Below are positions 9,468-18,267 of a DNA stretch of 64,000 nucleotides, in pieces. The translations under genes and the position numbers were made by a program. Within the stretch, counting starts at the first letter, position 1. Each line of letters opens with the position of its first letter. Source of the stretch: DASXKD01 sp963734725 (lineage in GTDB: Bacteria; Actinomycetota; Actinomycetes; Streptosporangiales; Streptosporangiaceae); NCBI GenBank assembly GCA_963734725.1, contig CAVTIX010000009.1, forward strand, positions 310,001 to 374,000. The letters are read 5' to 3'. The notes beneath the pieces were generated by a model. It searched no databases, was not told the origin of the DNA, and was given only the letters and a program-made list of their open reading frames with translations.

Positions 9468-10408
9468 GCCCGGCGCACCCTGGGATCCAGATGCCGGTAA
9501 GCCAGGTCGGCCAGCAGGTTGAACACGATCACCGAGGCGGAGAAGATGATGAACGTGCCCTCCAGCAGCGGCAGGTCGGGGATCTGCAGCGCCTGATAGG
9601 TGAGGTAGCCAAGGCCCGGCCAGGAGTACACGGTCTCCACCGTGATCGCGCCGCTGATCATCGTTCCGACCTGCAGGAAGATCAGCGTCACCGTCGGCAG
9701 CAGCGCGTTGGGCACGGCGTGGCGCTGGCGCACCTCGGCGTCGCGCAGGCCCTTTGCCCGGGCCGTCAGCAGGTAGGGGTTGCCCAGTTCGTCGATCATC
9801 GAGGACCGCATGATCATCTGGTACTGGGCGAAGACCACCAGCACTAGGGTCAGGCAGGGCAGTACCAGGTGCCAGGCGACGTCGAGGATGTATGCCGGGG
9901 TGAAGCCGGCCGCGGCTCCCGGCGTCGACATGCCGCCGGCCGGGAAGAGCGGCGGAATCGCCCCGACGCCGCCGCTGAACAGCACGAGCAGGATGAGTCC
10001 GAGCCAGAACGTCGGCACCGACCACAGCGTGATCGCCGACCCGGTGGAGGCGCGGTCCAGGAACTTGCCCGGCCGCCAGCCGCTGTGGATGCCGAGCCAC
10101 ATGCCGAGCACCACCGAGATGAGCGTGGAGGAGCCCATCAGCAGCAGCGTTGGCCACAGCCGCTGGGTGATGAGCGTGGCGACCGGCGTCTCGAACTGCC
10201 AGGAGTAGCCGAGATGCCCCTGGAAGGTGTTGACGACGAAGTGCCCGAAGCGCTCCCACACGGGCTGGTTCAGCCCGAGTTGCTTGATCAGGAACGCCAT
10301 CTGCTTGGCGCTGGTCGGCCGCCCCCTGGTCAGCGCCTCGACCGGGTTCGAGGGCATCAGGCTGAAGATGATGAACCCGACCACCAGCAGCATCCCGAAG
10401 CTGACCAC
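9464..10408 (-). CDS. Peptide ABC transporter permease, DppB type (N-terminus uncertain)
   Basis: 314 residues from GTG 10408 cover the DppB family: ELTRG-type periplasmic loop, FGHLGYSWQF-like segment, several membrane helices, and an EAA loop in TARAKGLRDAEVRQRHAVPNA. Family members start about 13 residues earlier, with a positively charged segment. That segment (FAHYLARKLAAA) is encoded directly upstream in the same frame, but no start codon lies between it and the stop of the binding-protein gene. A TTG at 10530, 4 bases after that stop, begins a plausible leader in another frame that would join through a one-base indel in a GC run near 10450-10480. Either a frameshift, a sequence error, or a short start at 10408. 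Confidence 0.8.
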   Translation of the reverse strand: MVSFGMLLVVGFIIFSLMPSNPVEALTRGRPTSAKQMAFLIKQLGLNQPVWERFGHFVVNTFQGHLGYSWQFETPVATLITQRLWPTLLLMGSSTLISVVLGMWLGIHSGWRPGKFLDRASTGSAITLWSVPTFWLGLILLVLFSGGVGAIPPLFPAGGMSTPGAAAGFTPAYILDVAWHLVLPCLTLVLVVFAQYQMIMRSSMIDELGNPYLLTARAKGLRDAEVRQRHAVPNALLPTVTLIFLQVGTMISGAITVETVYSWPGLGYLTYQALQIPDLPLLEGTFIIFSASVIVFNLLADLAYRHLDPRVRRA

Positions 10409-10534
10409 CGCGGCGGCGAGCTTGCGGGCGAGGTAGTGCGCGAAGTCCCAGCGGCCGGAGGAGTCCCCGCCGCCGGCGGGGACTCCAGAGCGCTGAGCTC
10501 TCCGGCAGAGAGCGGAGCAACGGTGCTCAAGCCG

Positions 10535-12412
10535 CTACTCCCGCTCGGCGGCGGCCCTGCGGCGCAGGATGACAAATGCCGCCGCGGCAAGCACCACCAC
10601 CGCCACGATCGCGATTACGATCCACAGGGCCGGGCTCGACGAGGAACTGGAGTTGTCGCTGGCCGGTGTTGCGCTGAGCCAGTTGACGAACCGGTTCGGC
10701 GTTGGGTAGAAGCCCCGGGCGTTGGGCGTTCCGTAGAAGTAGTTCTTGACCTTGTCGGTACGCACCGCGCTGAGCCAGTCCGGGTAGTAGAGGATGACGT
10801 CCACGGCGTTCTGGTAAAGGATCTGCTGCATCTGGCCGATCGTGTGCGCCCGTGCCGCCGTGGTGAACTCGGTTGACTGCTGGGCGTACAACTTGTCGTA
10901 AGTGGGGTTGCAGAAGAACGAGTCGGTGTTCCCGACGGTGGAGGTATTGGGCGGCAGAACCCCGCAGGTCTGGATCGACAGCAGGTAGGTGGGATCGGCG
11001 CCGGTGGACCAGGTGTCGGACAGCATGTCCCAGGTGCCCTTGGGCAAGTCGGTGTTGAGCTGGTTGAAGCTCATCGACTGCACGGTCACCTGGATGCCGA
11101 TGGCCTTGAGCCACTCCACGATGTACGGGGCCATGGCGGCGTCGGAAGACTCGTCGGAGTGGATGCCCAGGCGCAGTGTCAGCGGCTTGTGCGTCTTCGG
11201 ATCGATCCGGATGCCGTTCGGCCCCATCTTGTACCCGGCCGCGGTGAGCAACTGGTTGGCCTTGGCGGGGTCGTAGTTGAACTGCTGGGAGGCGGGCGGG
11301 GTCCACTGCCACTGCGGGTAGGCAGGCGGCAGGTAGCCCTGTCCCGTAACCGCAAGCCCGCGCCAGATCTTGGACACCAGCTCCTGCTTATTGAGCGCCA
11401 TCTCGATCGCCTGGCGCACACGCGGGTCGGCCAGTGCCGGGTTGCCGTTGCCGAAGCGCTGGCCCGACTTGGTTTTGGCGCCGGGGTTGAGCTCGACCGC
11501 GGTCCAAGTGCCGGAGATAGTCGGGTACAAGCTGATGTGCTTAACGCCCTTCAGCGAGTTGAACTGAGTCGCGGTCATGCTGTACTCGATCACGTCGAGC
11601 TGGCCGCTACGCAGCGCGGCAACCGCAGCGTCGCTGTTGCTGAAGTACTGGACGATCACCGTATGGAACTTCGGCGCGCCCATGACGAAGTTCTTGTTCG
11701 CGGTCAGCGTGGCGTACTGGTTGGGCGCGTAACCGGTCAGGGTCCACGGGCCATAGCCGACGACCGGGATGGTCTGGTTCTTGACCGAGTTGAGGTGCGA
11801 GACCTGGCTGGCCCAGACGTGCTCCGGCACGATCGGCACTTGCTGCACCAGGTACAGCAGGTTCGCCTCGGGCTGCTTGGTGGTAATGACCAGCGTCGTG
11901 GGATTGGGCGCGGTCACCGTGGAGAAGCCGGCCACCAGCGCGCCGTTCGCGGTCCCCGCCACCGAGTTATGCATGATCAGGTTCAGCGTCCAGGCCGCGT
12001 CGGCCGCCGTGAGGGGCTTGCCGTCGCTCCACTTCAAGCCGGAACGCAGCGTAAACGTCCAGGTGAGCCTGTCCGCCGAGACGCTCCACTTGGTCGCCAG
12101 GTAGGGGGCTGGCACGTTGTGGGAGTTCAGCGAGGTGAGGAACGGGTAGATCTCGTTGATCACCTCAAGGTCGCCGTCGAAGTACGCGGTGAACGGGTTG
12201 AAGGTGGAGAACGACGTCTGCGACTCCACCCGCAGCGTGGAGCCGGACGAGTTCTGCGAAGAAGTTCTCGCCGAGGCGGCCGACGCCGGTGCCCCGGTCG
12301 CCGCTCCGGCCGCCACGGTGGCCAGCGCGAGCGCGCCGGCGATGAGCGCTGCCGTACGCCGTGGGCGGCGAACGGACGGGTACCCAGGATGACGGGACCT
12401 TGAGATGTTCAT
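10535..12412 (-). CDS. Peptide-binding protein of the ABC transporter (SBP family 5), with C-terminal membrane anchor
   Basis: 625 residues with a Tat/Sec-like signal (arginine-rich start, then AALIAGALALATVAAGAATG) and the family-5 extracellular fold (TWTFTLRSGLKWSDGKPLTA; YDPAKANQLLTAAGYK). No lipobox Cys is seen. Instead the C-terminus has a Ser-rich linker, a single membrane helix (LWIVIAIVAVVVLAAAAFVI) and RRRAAAERE, so it is probably held on the membrane by that helix. AAGGAG lies about 10 bases before ATG 12412. First gene of the transporter operon. The likely ligand is a murein- or D-residue-containing peptide, inferred only from its neighbours. Confidence 0.9.
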   Translation of the reverse strand: MNISRSRHPGYPSVRRPRRTAALIAGALALATVAAGAATGAPASAASARTSSQNSSGSTLRVESQTSFSTFNPFTAYFDGDLEVINEIYPFLTSLNSHNVPAPYLATKWSVSADRLTWTFTLRSGLKWSDGKPLTAADAAWTLNLIMHNSVAGTANGALVAGFSTVTAPNPTTLVITTKQPEANLLYLVQQVPIVPEHVWASQVSHLNSVKNQTIPVVGYGPWTLTGYAPNQYATLTANKNFVMGAPKFHTVIVQYFSNSDAAVAALRSGQLDVIEYSMTATQFNSLKGVKHISLYPTISGTWTAVELNPGAKTKSGQRFGNGNPALADPRVRQAIEMALNKQELVSKIWRGLAVTGQGYLPPAYPQWQWTPPASQQFNYDPAKANQLLTAAGYKMGPNGIRIDPKTHKPLTLRLGIHSDESSDAAMAPYIVEWLKAIGIQVTVQSMSFNQLNTDLPKGTWDMLSDTWSTGADPTYLLSIQTCGVLPPNTSTVGNTDSFFCNPTYDKLYAQQSTEFTTAARAHTIGQMQQILYQNAVDVILYYPDWLSAVRTDKVKNYFYGTPNARGFYPTPNRFVNWLSATPASDNSSSSSSPALWIVIAIVAVVVLAAAAFVILRRRAAAERE

Positions 12413-12539
12413 GGCAGGGACTCCTTCGTGACCGTGGCGGAACCCACGGTGTGCCAGGCTTTCGGCCCGGCCGGCCCCACCGCTCCGTCAGGTGCGCGCG
12501 CCGGAGTGGGGGTGACGGCGGTGATGGGGGCCTTTCGCA

Positions 12540-13190
12540 CGGCTGCAGCGAGCCATCGAGCCACAGCAGTACCTCGGTCGGCGCGGGACGGCGGTTGTAA
12601 CGGGAGGTAAACGAGGCGCCGTAGGCGCCGGCCTCCTCGATCGCGACCAGGTCGCCGCAGTCCAGCGGTGGCAACGCGTGCCGGCCGAACGAGTCGGTCG
12701 ACTCACACACCAGCCCTTCCAGGTCGGTGTCCAGCAAGCTGGCCATGGCATGGCCGCCGCGCCCGGCTCGCTCCCCGGGGGTCTTCACGGGCAGCGCACG
12801 CGCCGAGTGCCGGCTGCCGTACAGGGCGGCCCGGATGAACTCGGTCATCCCGGCGTCGAGTACCACCTGCTGGGATTGGCCGCTGCTGGGCCGGGCATGC
12901 AGGACGCTGGCGACCAGCCAGCCAGCGGCGCCGACCAGGTAGCGGCCGGGCTCGATGGCCGGCCGGGGCGGCAATTTCAGGCCCCCGTCATGCAGTGCCC
13001 TGAGCAGGGCGCTGCGGAACGCTTCCGGCCCGGGAGCGCCGTCAAACGTGGCCTCGGGGCGCGCTGCCGCGGCGGCCACATCAGCCATGCCGATCACGTA
13101 GACGGGGGTGCCGAACCGGGCTGCGGCCTCGGAAAGGGCCGCAATCGGCGGCCGTGCTTCCTGGCTCGCCGGTATCGTCCCCTTTAACAT
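12540..13190 (-). pseudogene. PLP-dependent decarboxylase (DapDC/LysA fold), internally deleted
   Basis: The start (ALSEAAARFGTPVYVIGMADV) matches the beginning of fold-III PLP decarboxylases such as diaminopimelate decarboxylase. The sequence then jumps to the C-terminal part: EPGRYLVGAAGWL, VVLDAGMTEFIRAALY, LVCESTDSFGRHALPPL and the final barrel strand GAYGASFTSRYNRRP. The middle of the barrel, including the PLP-binding Tyr-Ala-x-Lys region, is absent (about 190 residues), and the frame runs on into the next gene without the family's own C-terminus. It cannot be an active enzyme. Its position between binding protein and regulator suggests it once processed a product of the imported peptides. 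Confidence 0.75.
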
Positions 13191-13236
13191 TGCCCGAGTA
13201 CAGCATGATTCAGAATCGGGGGTCAAGGCGCTATCC

Positions 13237-13252
13237 TGAACGGATCATTTCA
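13237..13252. promoter_or_regulatory. Possible RpiR-type operator between divergent genes
   Basis: TGAA and TTCA are inverted around 8 bases, in the 81-bp gap between the divergent regulator and the broken decarboxylase. Several RpiR/MurR regulators bind TGAA..TTCA palindromes. The arms are short, so this is tentative. Confidence 0.3.
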
Positions 13253-13271
13253 ATCGCGTCACGAGGTGGGG

Positions 13272-14201
13272 ATGGCCAAGCCGCAGCTACCGGCATCGGG
13301 CGAATCGGAACCGCCTGGGCCTCGAGGTCCCGGCGGGCACCCAGACGGGGAGCCGCCCCCGGCAGCTATGAGCGTGTCGGAGAAGATTCGCCAGCGGCTC
13401 GGCGAGCTGTCGCCCTCCGAACGCCGGGTCGCCAGGACACTGCTGGCCGGGCCGCCCACCATCGGGCTCGAGTCCTCCGCGCGGCTGGCCCAGAATGCAG
13501 GGGTTAGCGGCCCCACCGTAAGCCGGTTCATTTCCGGCCTCGGCTTCAGCAACTACGCGGCGTTCCAACGTGCGCTGCATGAGGAGATCGGCGCGCGGAT
13601 GATGCCGCCGGTCGAGGCCTACCGTCGGCATCAGGCCGGGCAGCGCCCGGATGACGTCCTTGCCACCTGTGCCAGGACGGTGGGCGAGGCGGTCACCGCG
13701 AGCGTGGCCGGCCTGGACCCGGAGGAGTTCCGCCGCGCTGTGTCGCTGCTGGCCGAAGGCGGCCGGAAGGTACTGGTGACCGGGGGGTGGTTCAGTCAGT
13801 TGCTGGCCGGCTATCTGGCCTCGGTGCTGCGCGAACTTCGCCCCGAAGTAAGACTGGTCGGCCAGTCACCCACCGACCGCGCGGGCGCGATAGCCGACAT
13901 CACCAGGCGGGACACTGTCGCTGCTTTCGACTTTCGCCGCTACGAGCGGGACACCCTGGAGCTCGCGCGGGCTGCCCGCGCGGCGGGCGCGCGGATCTTG
14001 TTGATCACTGACCCGTGGCTATCGCCGGTAGGGGACATCGCGGATGCCGTGCTGACCGCGCAGGTCTTGGGACCGTCGCCTTTCGAGAGCCTGACCCCAG
14101 CCCTTGCCGTGGTGGAGACACTGATCACGTCCGTAGTTGACGCGCTCGGCGAGGCGGGCCGCCGGCGGTTCGAGCAATTCGGCGAAATCGCCGAACGGTA
14201 G
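13272..14201 (+). CDS. RpiR/MurR-family transcriptional regulator (HTH-6 plus SIS domain)
   Basis: About 309 residues. The N-terminal RpiR helix-turn-helix runs from MSVSEKIRQRLGELSPSERR to NAGVSGPTVSRFISGLGFSNY. A SIS sugar-isomerase-like ligand domain follows from about residue 125 (KVLVTGGWFSQLLAGYLASV; TVAAFDFRRY; ILLITDPWLSPVGDIAD). Such regulators sense phosphosugars or cell-wall-derived ligands and control nearby uptake genes. It is divergent from the dpp-like operon and flanked by two relic peptide-catabolism genes, so it is the likely local regulator. ATG 13272 sits right after a GAGGTGGGG stretch; ATG 13368 (MSVSEKIRQR) is the alternative. The first 32 residues are a Pro/Gly-rich tail. 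Confidence 0.85.
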   Translation: MAKPQLPASGESEPPGPRGPGGHPDGEPPPAAMSVSEKIRQRLGELSPSERRVARTLLAGPPTIGLESSARLAQNAGVSGPTVSRFISGLGFSNYAAFQRALHEEIGARMMPPVEAYRRHQAGQRPDDVLATCARTVGEAVTASVAGLDPEEFRRAVSLLAEGGRKVLVTGGWFSQLLAGYLASVLRELRPEVRLVGQSPTDRAGAIADITRRDTVAAFDFRRYERDTLELARAARAAGARILLITDPWLSPVGDIADAVLTAQVLGPSPFESLTPALAVVETLITSVVDALGEAGRRRFEQFGEIAER

Positions 14202-14487
14202 GTGCGGCCATAGCCGGACGGCGCGGACCGGGGGAGCGGGAAACCGCCCGGGAGATAGCAGCAGGCCTGCCGCTGCGGCAATGACCGGCTTGCCCGAGCC
14301 GATCGGGCGATAGCCAGAAACCGGGTCATCACCCGCACCGCGAAGTGCAGCGCGGCCACGCAACCCGCTCGTCAAACGCCGTGGAAGAGCCCGTAGTAGT
14401 CAAAACCCGGCGGCAGCCACAGCGGTGGGTGCCTGGGGCACCGCGCCGGCGCAGGATGAAGGCGCGCTTCGCATGGCGGGTTGGCGG

Positions 14488-14839
14488 TCAGCCACAGGTG
14501 TCCTCGGCACCCTCGGCGCTGGCCGCCGGGTGGTAACCCGATGACGCAACCGCACCCACGTCCGGGTCCTGGATGCCTTCCATCATGCTCAGCTCCTTGT
14601 GCCGCCCGGTAAGCATCACCGCCCCGGTGGTCGAGTTGTTCCAGCAGCAGGTTGCGCATCGTCGCATGAGCCTCGTTGACCAGCACCTCGTCGGTGCCCG
14701 CGGCGAAGAACCCGTCGATCGCGGCATTCACATCCGAGGTGAACATCCGGCGGCACCGCTGTCACTGCTCGGTGCCAGGCTCCACGTCGGCGGGCCAGGT
14801 CACGCCGGTCGCACCCTCCATATCCGCGGAAATGAGCAC
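14488..14839 (-). pseudogene. M55 D-aminopeptidase (DppA-like), broken
   Basis: Starting at GTG 14839, VLISADMEGATGVTWPADVE is the typical N-terminus of zinc D-aminopeptidases of family M55, with the metal-binding Asp and Glu in SADMEG. An in-frame TGA (14762-14764) replaces the expected Trp of EQWQRC. The same frame then continues as MFTSDVNAAIDGFFAAG and VNEAHATMRNLLLEQLDHR. A one-base shift near 14620 leads to AVMLTGRHKELSMMEGIQD and GYHPAASAEG, after which similarity is lost. The C-terminal half is missing. In Bacillus dppA heads the dpp operon, so this is probably a dead member of the peptide-scavenging locus. 14202-14487 and 14840-15110 show no recognisable gene. Confidence 0.75.
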
Positions 14840-15114
14840 TCTTGTGGAAGAAGCCTGCCGGGCCGGCCGCGCTGGTGGCGAGCAGGGCAACAGTTCGTCA
14901 GGCATGCCGACGCGGTATGGCCACGATGCAGCGGGTCCCACCGAAGCGCGTGATGCCGGGCTTGCCACGCTCAGCGGCCTGCCCGCAGTAGTTTGTCGTG
15001 CCGCTAGCGATGCCGTTACGGGAGTTCCATGCGCGCTGCCCTGGGGCTGAGGCCTTGCCGGTCACCGACCAGAAGCGGGAGCGCACGGCGCGGGCGCCGC
15101 CACAGGACGCCTAG

Positions 15115-16911
15115 GACGGCGCTGAAGTAAGGGGCCATCTGAGGGCTGTCTGCGGTCCGGTTCCGGGCATGGCGACGGCCGGCGGTGAGAGGGCTGTCGG
15201 CAAGCGGGCAGGGGCCTGGGCTGGGGCGGGTTTTCCCGCCGTGTTGCTCACGTGGCCCGCAGTGCCCAGCCGTCTTGGTCGTGGTCGAGCCCGAGGATGG
15301 CGAGCCGGGCCCAGTTGAGGGCCCCGGCCCGGGTGAGGAGGTCGGTAGTGATGCGGGCCAGGCCGCGGGTGCGGGCCCGCCGGCCGCCCCAGGCCCGGCG
15401 GGTGAAGTGGGAGACCTTGCGCTCGACGATGGGCCGGTCCGCTTTGTAGCGCTGCTGCCAGGATGGGTCGCGCTGGGCGGCGCGGGCGCGCTGCAGCACC
15501 GCCTCGTGCGGGTGGATGGTGATGGTGCGGCCGCGCCGGGCGGCGGTGCAGTCGGGCCGCAGCGGGCAGGTGGCGCACCAGGGGCGGAACGAGGCCCGCC
15601 CGCCGCCACGGGCAACGGGGACGATGCTGGCGGTCTGCCCGGCCGGGCAGGTCACGGTGGCCTGGTCCAGGTCCACGGCGAAGCGATCCTTGGGAAACCG
15701 GCCCTTGGCGTTGCGGGCGGGCGGGCACTTGGCGGTGACGGTGAACCCGGCGGTCTCCAGGCCGGCCCGGGTGGCGGCGTCCCCGTAGGCGGAGTCGCCG
15801 ACGACCTCGGGCTTGTCCTGGCTTTCGGCGTGCTCGTGGAGCAGCTCGGGGGCGGCGTCCCGGTCCGGCGCGTTCGCCGCGCTGGCGGCCACCTCGTCGA
15901 TCAGCTCGGAATCGGGGTCCACCGACAGGTGCGCCTTGTACCCGTCGAACCGGCGGTGGCGAGACTTGTGCCCGTGCCGGGCCTGGGTGTCGACGGTGGA
16001 GATCACCCGGTCGCGGGCGGTCTTGCGGGCGATCCGGAACACCCCGTCCGCCCCCTGCTCCACATCCTGGCCGGCGACCAGGACCAGCAGGTCCACCGCG
16101 TCGCCGGCGGCGGCAGGGACCGCTTGCCCCTCGAGCGCGCCCAGCGCGGCCAGCGCGTCGCACACCAGCTCATCGACCAGCGCTTCACGGGCCGCCGGGT
16201 CGTCCCAATCACACGGCGGCTTCCCCGGCGAGGCGTAATCGTCGTCGCGGCGCAGCGTTTCCCGGACCCGCCCGGCTAGCGGGCTGCCCGTCGCGCCCAG
16301 GGCGGCCAGGACCTTGCGGACCGCGGCCCGCAGCTGGGTGACGGTGTCCTGGGTGGCGACCGCGTCAAACACCGGCGTCGAATCCAGCACCCGGGCCCGC
16401 TGCTTCATCGCACCCGCCGCCCTGGCGGCCACCTTGGTGTCCTCAAACAGCCGCCGCGGCCGCGCCGAGGCCCGCAGCCTGTTCCGCATCCCCACCAGCA
16501 CCGTCGGGTGAAACGCCCGGCACCCGGCGTCAGCCCCGGCCGCCGCCTGCCAGCGCAAGTCGAACTCCAGCCGGTCACAGGCCTCCCGGTCGCTGAGCCC
16601 CTCAAACGCCTGCAACAGCATCACGGTGGCCACCACCCGGGCCGGTACCGTCGGGCGGCCCCTCGCCGACTCCGCATACAGGTCAGCGAAGTAACTATCG
16701 GGGAACATCACCTGGCCATGATCGGCCAGCAGCCGGTAGACCGAGCCCTCCCGCAACCGGTCGCCCAGCAGCACCCGCGGATCGTCAAAGCCCTGCTGAA
16801 CCTGTGCCCTGCCCAGCGCCATACAGGCATTCTCCCAGGTCAGCGCATTCCTCGCAGACCTGACACGCAACCCGCCGGGAGCAAACACGACGCGATTACT
16901 TCAGCGCCGTC
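15115..16911. mobile_element. IS1182-family insertion sequence, apparently intact
   Basis: GACGGCGCTGAAGTAA (15115-15130) and TTACTTCAGCGCCGTC (16896-16911) are perfect 16-bp terminal inverted repeats. CTAG lies directly outside both ends (15111-15114 and 16912-16915), consistent with a palindromic 4-bp target duplication. The right CTAG is interrupted by the IS630 element that follows, so this element landed first. Confidence 0.88.
15248..16822 (-). CDS. IS1182-family transposase (DDE)
   Basis: 524 residues from ATG 16822 (MALGRAQVQQGF). The N-terminal DUF772-type domain includes SYFADLYAESARGRPTVPAR and LQAFEGLSDREACDRLEFD. The DDE core shows an Asp in LDSTPVFDAVATQD, ISTVDTQARHGHKS with RRFDGYKAHLSVD, and the later GDSAYGD. 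The zinc-like CATCPLRPDC motif and HPHEAVLQRAR end-segment are standard in IS1182 transposases. No frameshift or internal stop, and both ends of the element are perfect, so it may be active. An earlier GTG/ATG in frame is possible but lies too near the element end. Confidence 0.92.
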   Translation of the reverse strand: MALGRAQVQQGFDDPRVLLGDRLREGSVYRLLADHGQVMFPDSYFADLYAESARGRPTVPARVVATVMLLQAFEGLSDREACDRLEFDLRWQAAAGADAGCRAFHPTVLVGMRNRLRASARPRRLFEDTKVAARAAGAMKQRARVLDSTPVFDAVATQDTVTQLRAAVRKVLAALGATGSPLAGRVRETLRRDDDYASPGKPPCDWDDPAAREALVDELVCDALAALGALEGQAVPAAAGDAVDLLVLVAGQDVEQGADGVFRIARKTARDRVISTVDTQARHGHKSRHRRFDGYKAHLSVDPDSELIDEVAASAANAPDRDAAPELLHEHAESQDKPEVVGDSAYGDAATRAGLETAGFTVTAKCPPARNAKGRFPKDRFAVDLDQATVTCPAGQTASIVPVARGGGRASFRPWCATCPLRPDCTAARRGRTITIHPHEAVLQRARAAQRDPSWQQRYKADRPIVERKVSHFTRRAWGGRRARTRGLARITTDLLTRAGALNWARLAILGLDHDQDGWALRAT

Positions 16912-16914
16912 CTA

Positions 16915-18052
16915 GTGTCCCGAGTCGTTAATTCTATTACTAATTTGGTAGACTTGGAGGATGGCAGAACGTGGCCGCCCGAAGGCGCCTTTGGTGCTGA
17001 CGGGGGATGAGCGGGCCGTGCTGGAGCGGTGGGCGCGGCGGCCGAAGAGCGCGCAGGCGCTGGCGGTGCGCTCCAAGATCGTGCTGGCGTGCGCGGACGG
17101 GACGCCGAATAAGGAGGTCGCGGCCCGGTTCGGGGTGACGCCGCAGATGGTGGGCAAGTGGCGGGCCCGGTTCGTGGCCGCCCGGCTGGAAGGGCTCTCG
17201 GATGAGCCGCGGCCGGGGCAGCCCCGCAAGATCACCGATGAGCGGGTCGAGGAGGTGATCACCTGGACGCTGGAGCAGAAGCCGCCGAGCCTGGACACGC
17301 ACTGGTCGACCCGGTCGATGGCGCAGGCGACAGGGCTGAACCAGACCGCGGTCTCGCGGATCTGGCGGGCGTTCGGGCTCAAGCCGCACCGGGAGCAGAC
17401 ATGGAAGCTGTCCTCGGACCCGCAGTTCATCGACAAGGTCCGCGACGTCGTCGGGCTGTACATGGACCCGCCCGAGCACGCCCTGGTCCTGTGCGTGGAC
17501 GAGAAATCCCAGATCCAGGCGCTGGACCGCACCGCGCCCTGCCTGCCGATGCTGCCGACCACCCCGGCCCGCCGCAGCCATGATTATGTCCGCAACGGCA
17601 CGACCAGCCTGTTCGCCGCGCTGGACGTGGCCACCGGGCAGGTCATCGCCGCCCCCCACCGCCGGCACCGGCACCAGGAATTCCTGAAGTTCCTCAAGAC
17701 CATCGACGCCTCCGTTCCCGCCGGGCTCCAGGTGCACCTGATCTGCGATAACTACGCGACCCACAAGACCCCGGCGGTCAGGAACTGGCTGATCCGCCAC
17801 CCCCGCTTCCAGCTGCACTTCACCCCGACCAGCGCCAGCTGGCTCAATCTCGTCGAGCGGTGGTTCGCCGAGCTCACCAACCGCAAGCTCCGCCGCTCCG
17901 CCCACCGCAGCGTCCGCGAGCTCGAAGCCGACATCACCGCCTGGACCCGCGCCTGGAACGACAACCCCCGGCCATTCGTCTGGGCCAAGACCGCCGACGA
18001 GATCCTCGAAAACATCAGCCGATATCTTCAGCTAATTAACGACTCGGGACAC
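16915..18052. mobile_element. IS630-family insertion sequence inside the IS1182 target duplication
   Basis: GTGTCCCGAGTCGTTAATT (16915-16933) and AATTAACGACTCGGGACAC (18034-18052) are perfect terminal inverted repeats. TA lies on both sides (16913-16914 and 18053-18054), the usual TA duplication. With the element removed, the flanks read C-TA-G, which restores the right CTAG copy of the IS1182 element. Confidence 0.92.
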
Positions 18053-18055
18053 TAG
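16961..18055 (+). CDS. IS630-family transposase (DDE)
   Basis: 364 residues. The N-terminal half has a paired-like helix-turn-helix (NKEVAARFGVTPQMVGKWRARF) and a second one (GLNQTAVSRIWRAFGLKP). The catalytic triad is visible in CVDEKSQIQALD, ICDNYATHKTP and SWLNLVERWFAEL. The frame is unbroken. The stop codon TAG is not in the element itself: TA comes from the duplicated target and G from the flank. The end of the protein therefore depends on the insertion site. Confidence 0.93.
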   Translation: MAERGRPKAPLVLTGDERAVLERWARRPKSAQALAVRSKIVLACADGTPNKEVAARFGVTPQMVGKWRARFVAARLEGLSDEPRPGQPRKITDERVEEVITWTLEQKPPSLDTHWSTRSMAQATGLNQTAVSRIWRAFGLKPHREQTWKLSSDPQFIDKVRDVVGLYMDPPEHALVLCVDEKSQIQALDRTAPCLPMLPTTPARRSHDYVRNGTTSLFAALDVATGQVIAAPHRRHRHQEFLKFLKTIDASVPAGLQVHLICDNYATHKTPAVRNWLIRHPRFQLHFTPTSASWLNLVERWFAELTNRKLRRSAHRSVRELEADITAWTRAWNDNPRPFVWAKTADEILENISRYLQLINDSGH

Positions 18056-18267
18056 CAGCGAACCTCAACGGGCGTGGCCGCGCAGCTGACCCGAATCTGC
18101 GGGTTGGCGCAAGCCGGACGACATCGGAAAGTCGGCGGGCTTTCCCGCGGACGGTTGGATATCGCCCTCAGTCCCGCGTCGTGGCGGGCCGCCTGGGCCG
18201 ACGACCTTGGCCGCTGGTTTGCGGGTAAACCGGGGGCCGGGGGCGGGTGCCCGGCTAGATTGGCCCG

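Noticed and set aside
11159..12403. 414-residue open frame antisense to the peptide-binding protein gene
   Set aside because: Low-complexity Arg/Gly/Val-rich sequence with no domain; a shadow of the GC-rich gene on the other strand.
12165..12412. Extension of the PLP decarboxylase into the binding-protein gene
   Set aside because: The frame stays open by chance inside the next gene; similarity to the decarboxylase family ends near 12540.
15185..16279. 364-residue plus-strand frame over the IS1182 transposase
   Set aside because: Antisense shadow; the minus-strand transposase has all family motifs.
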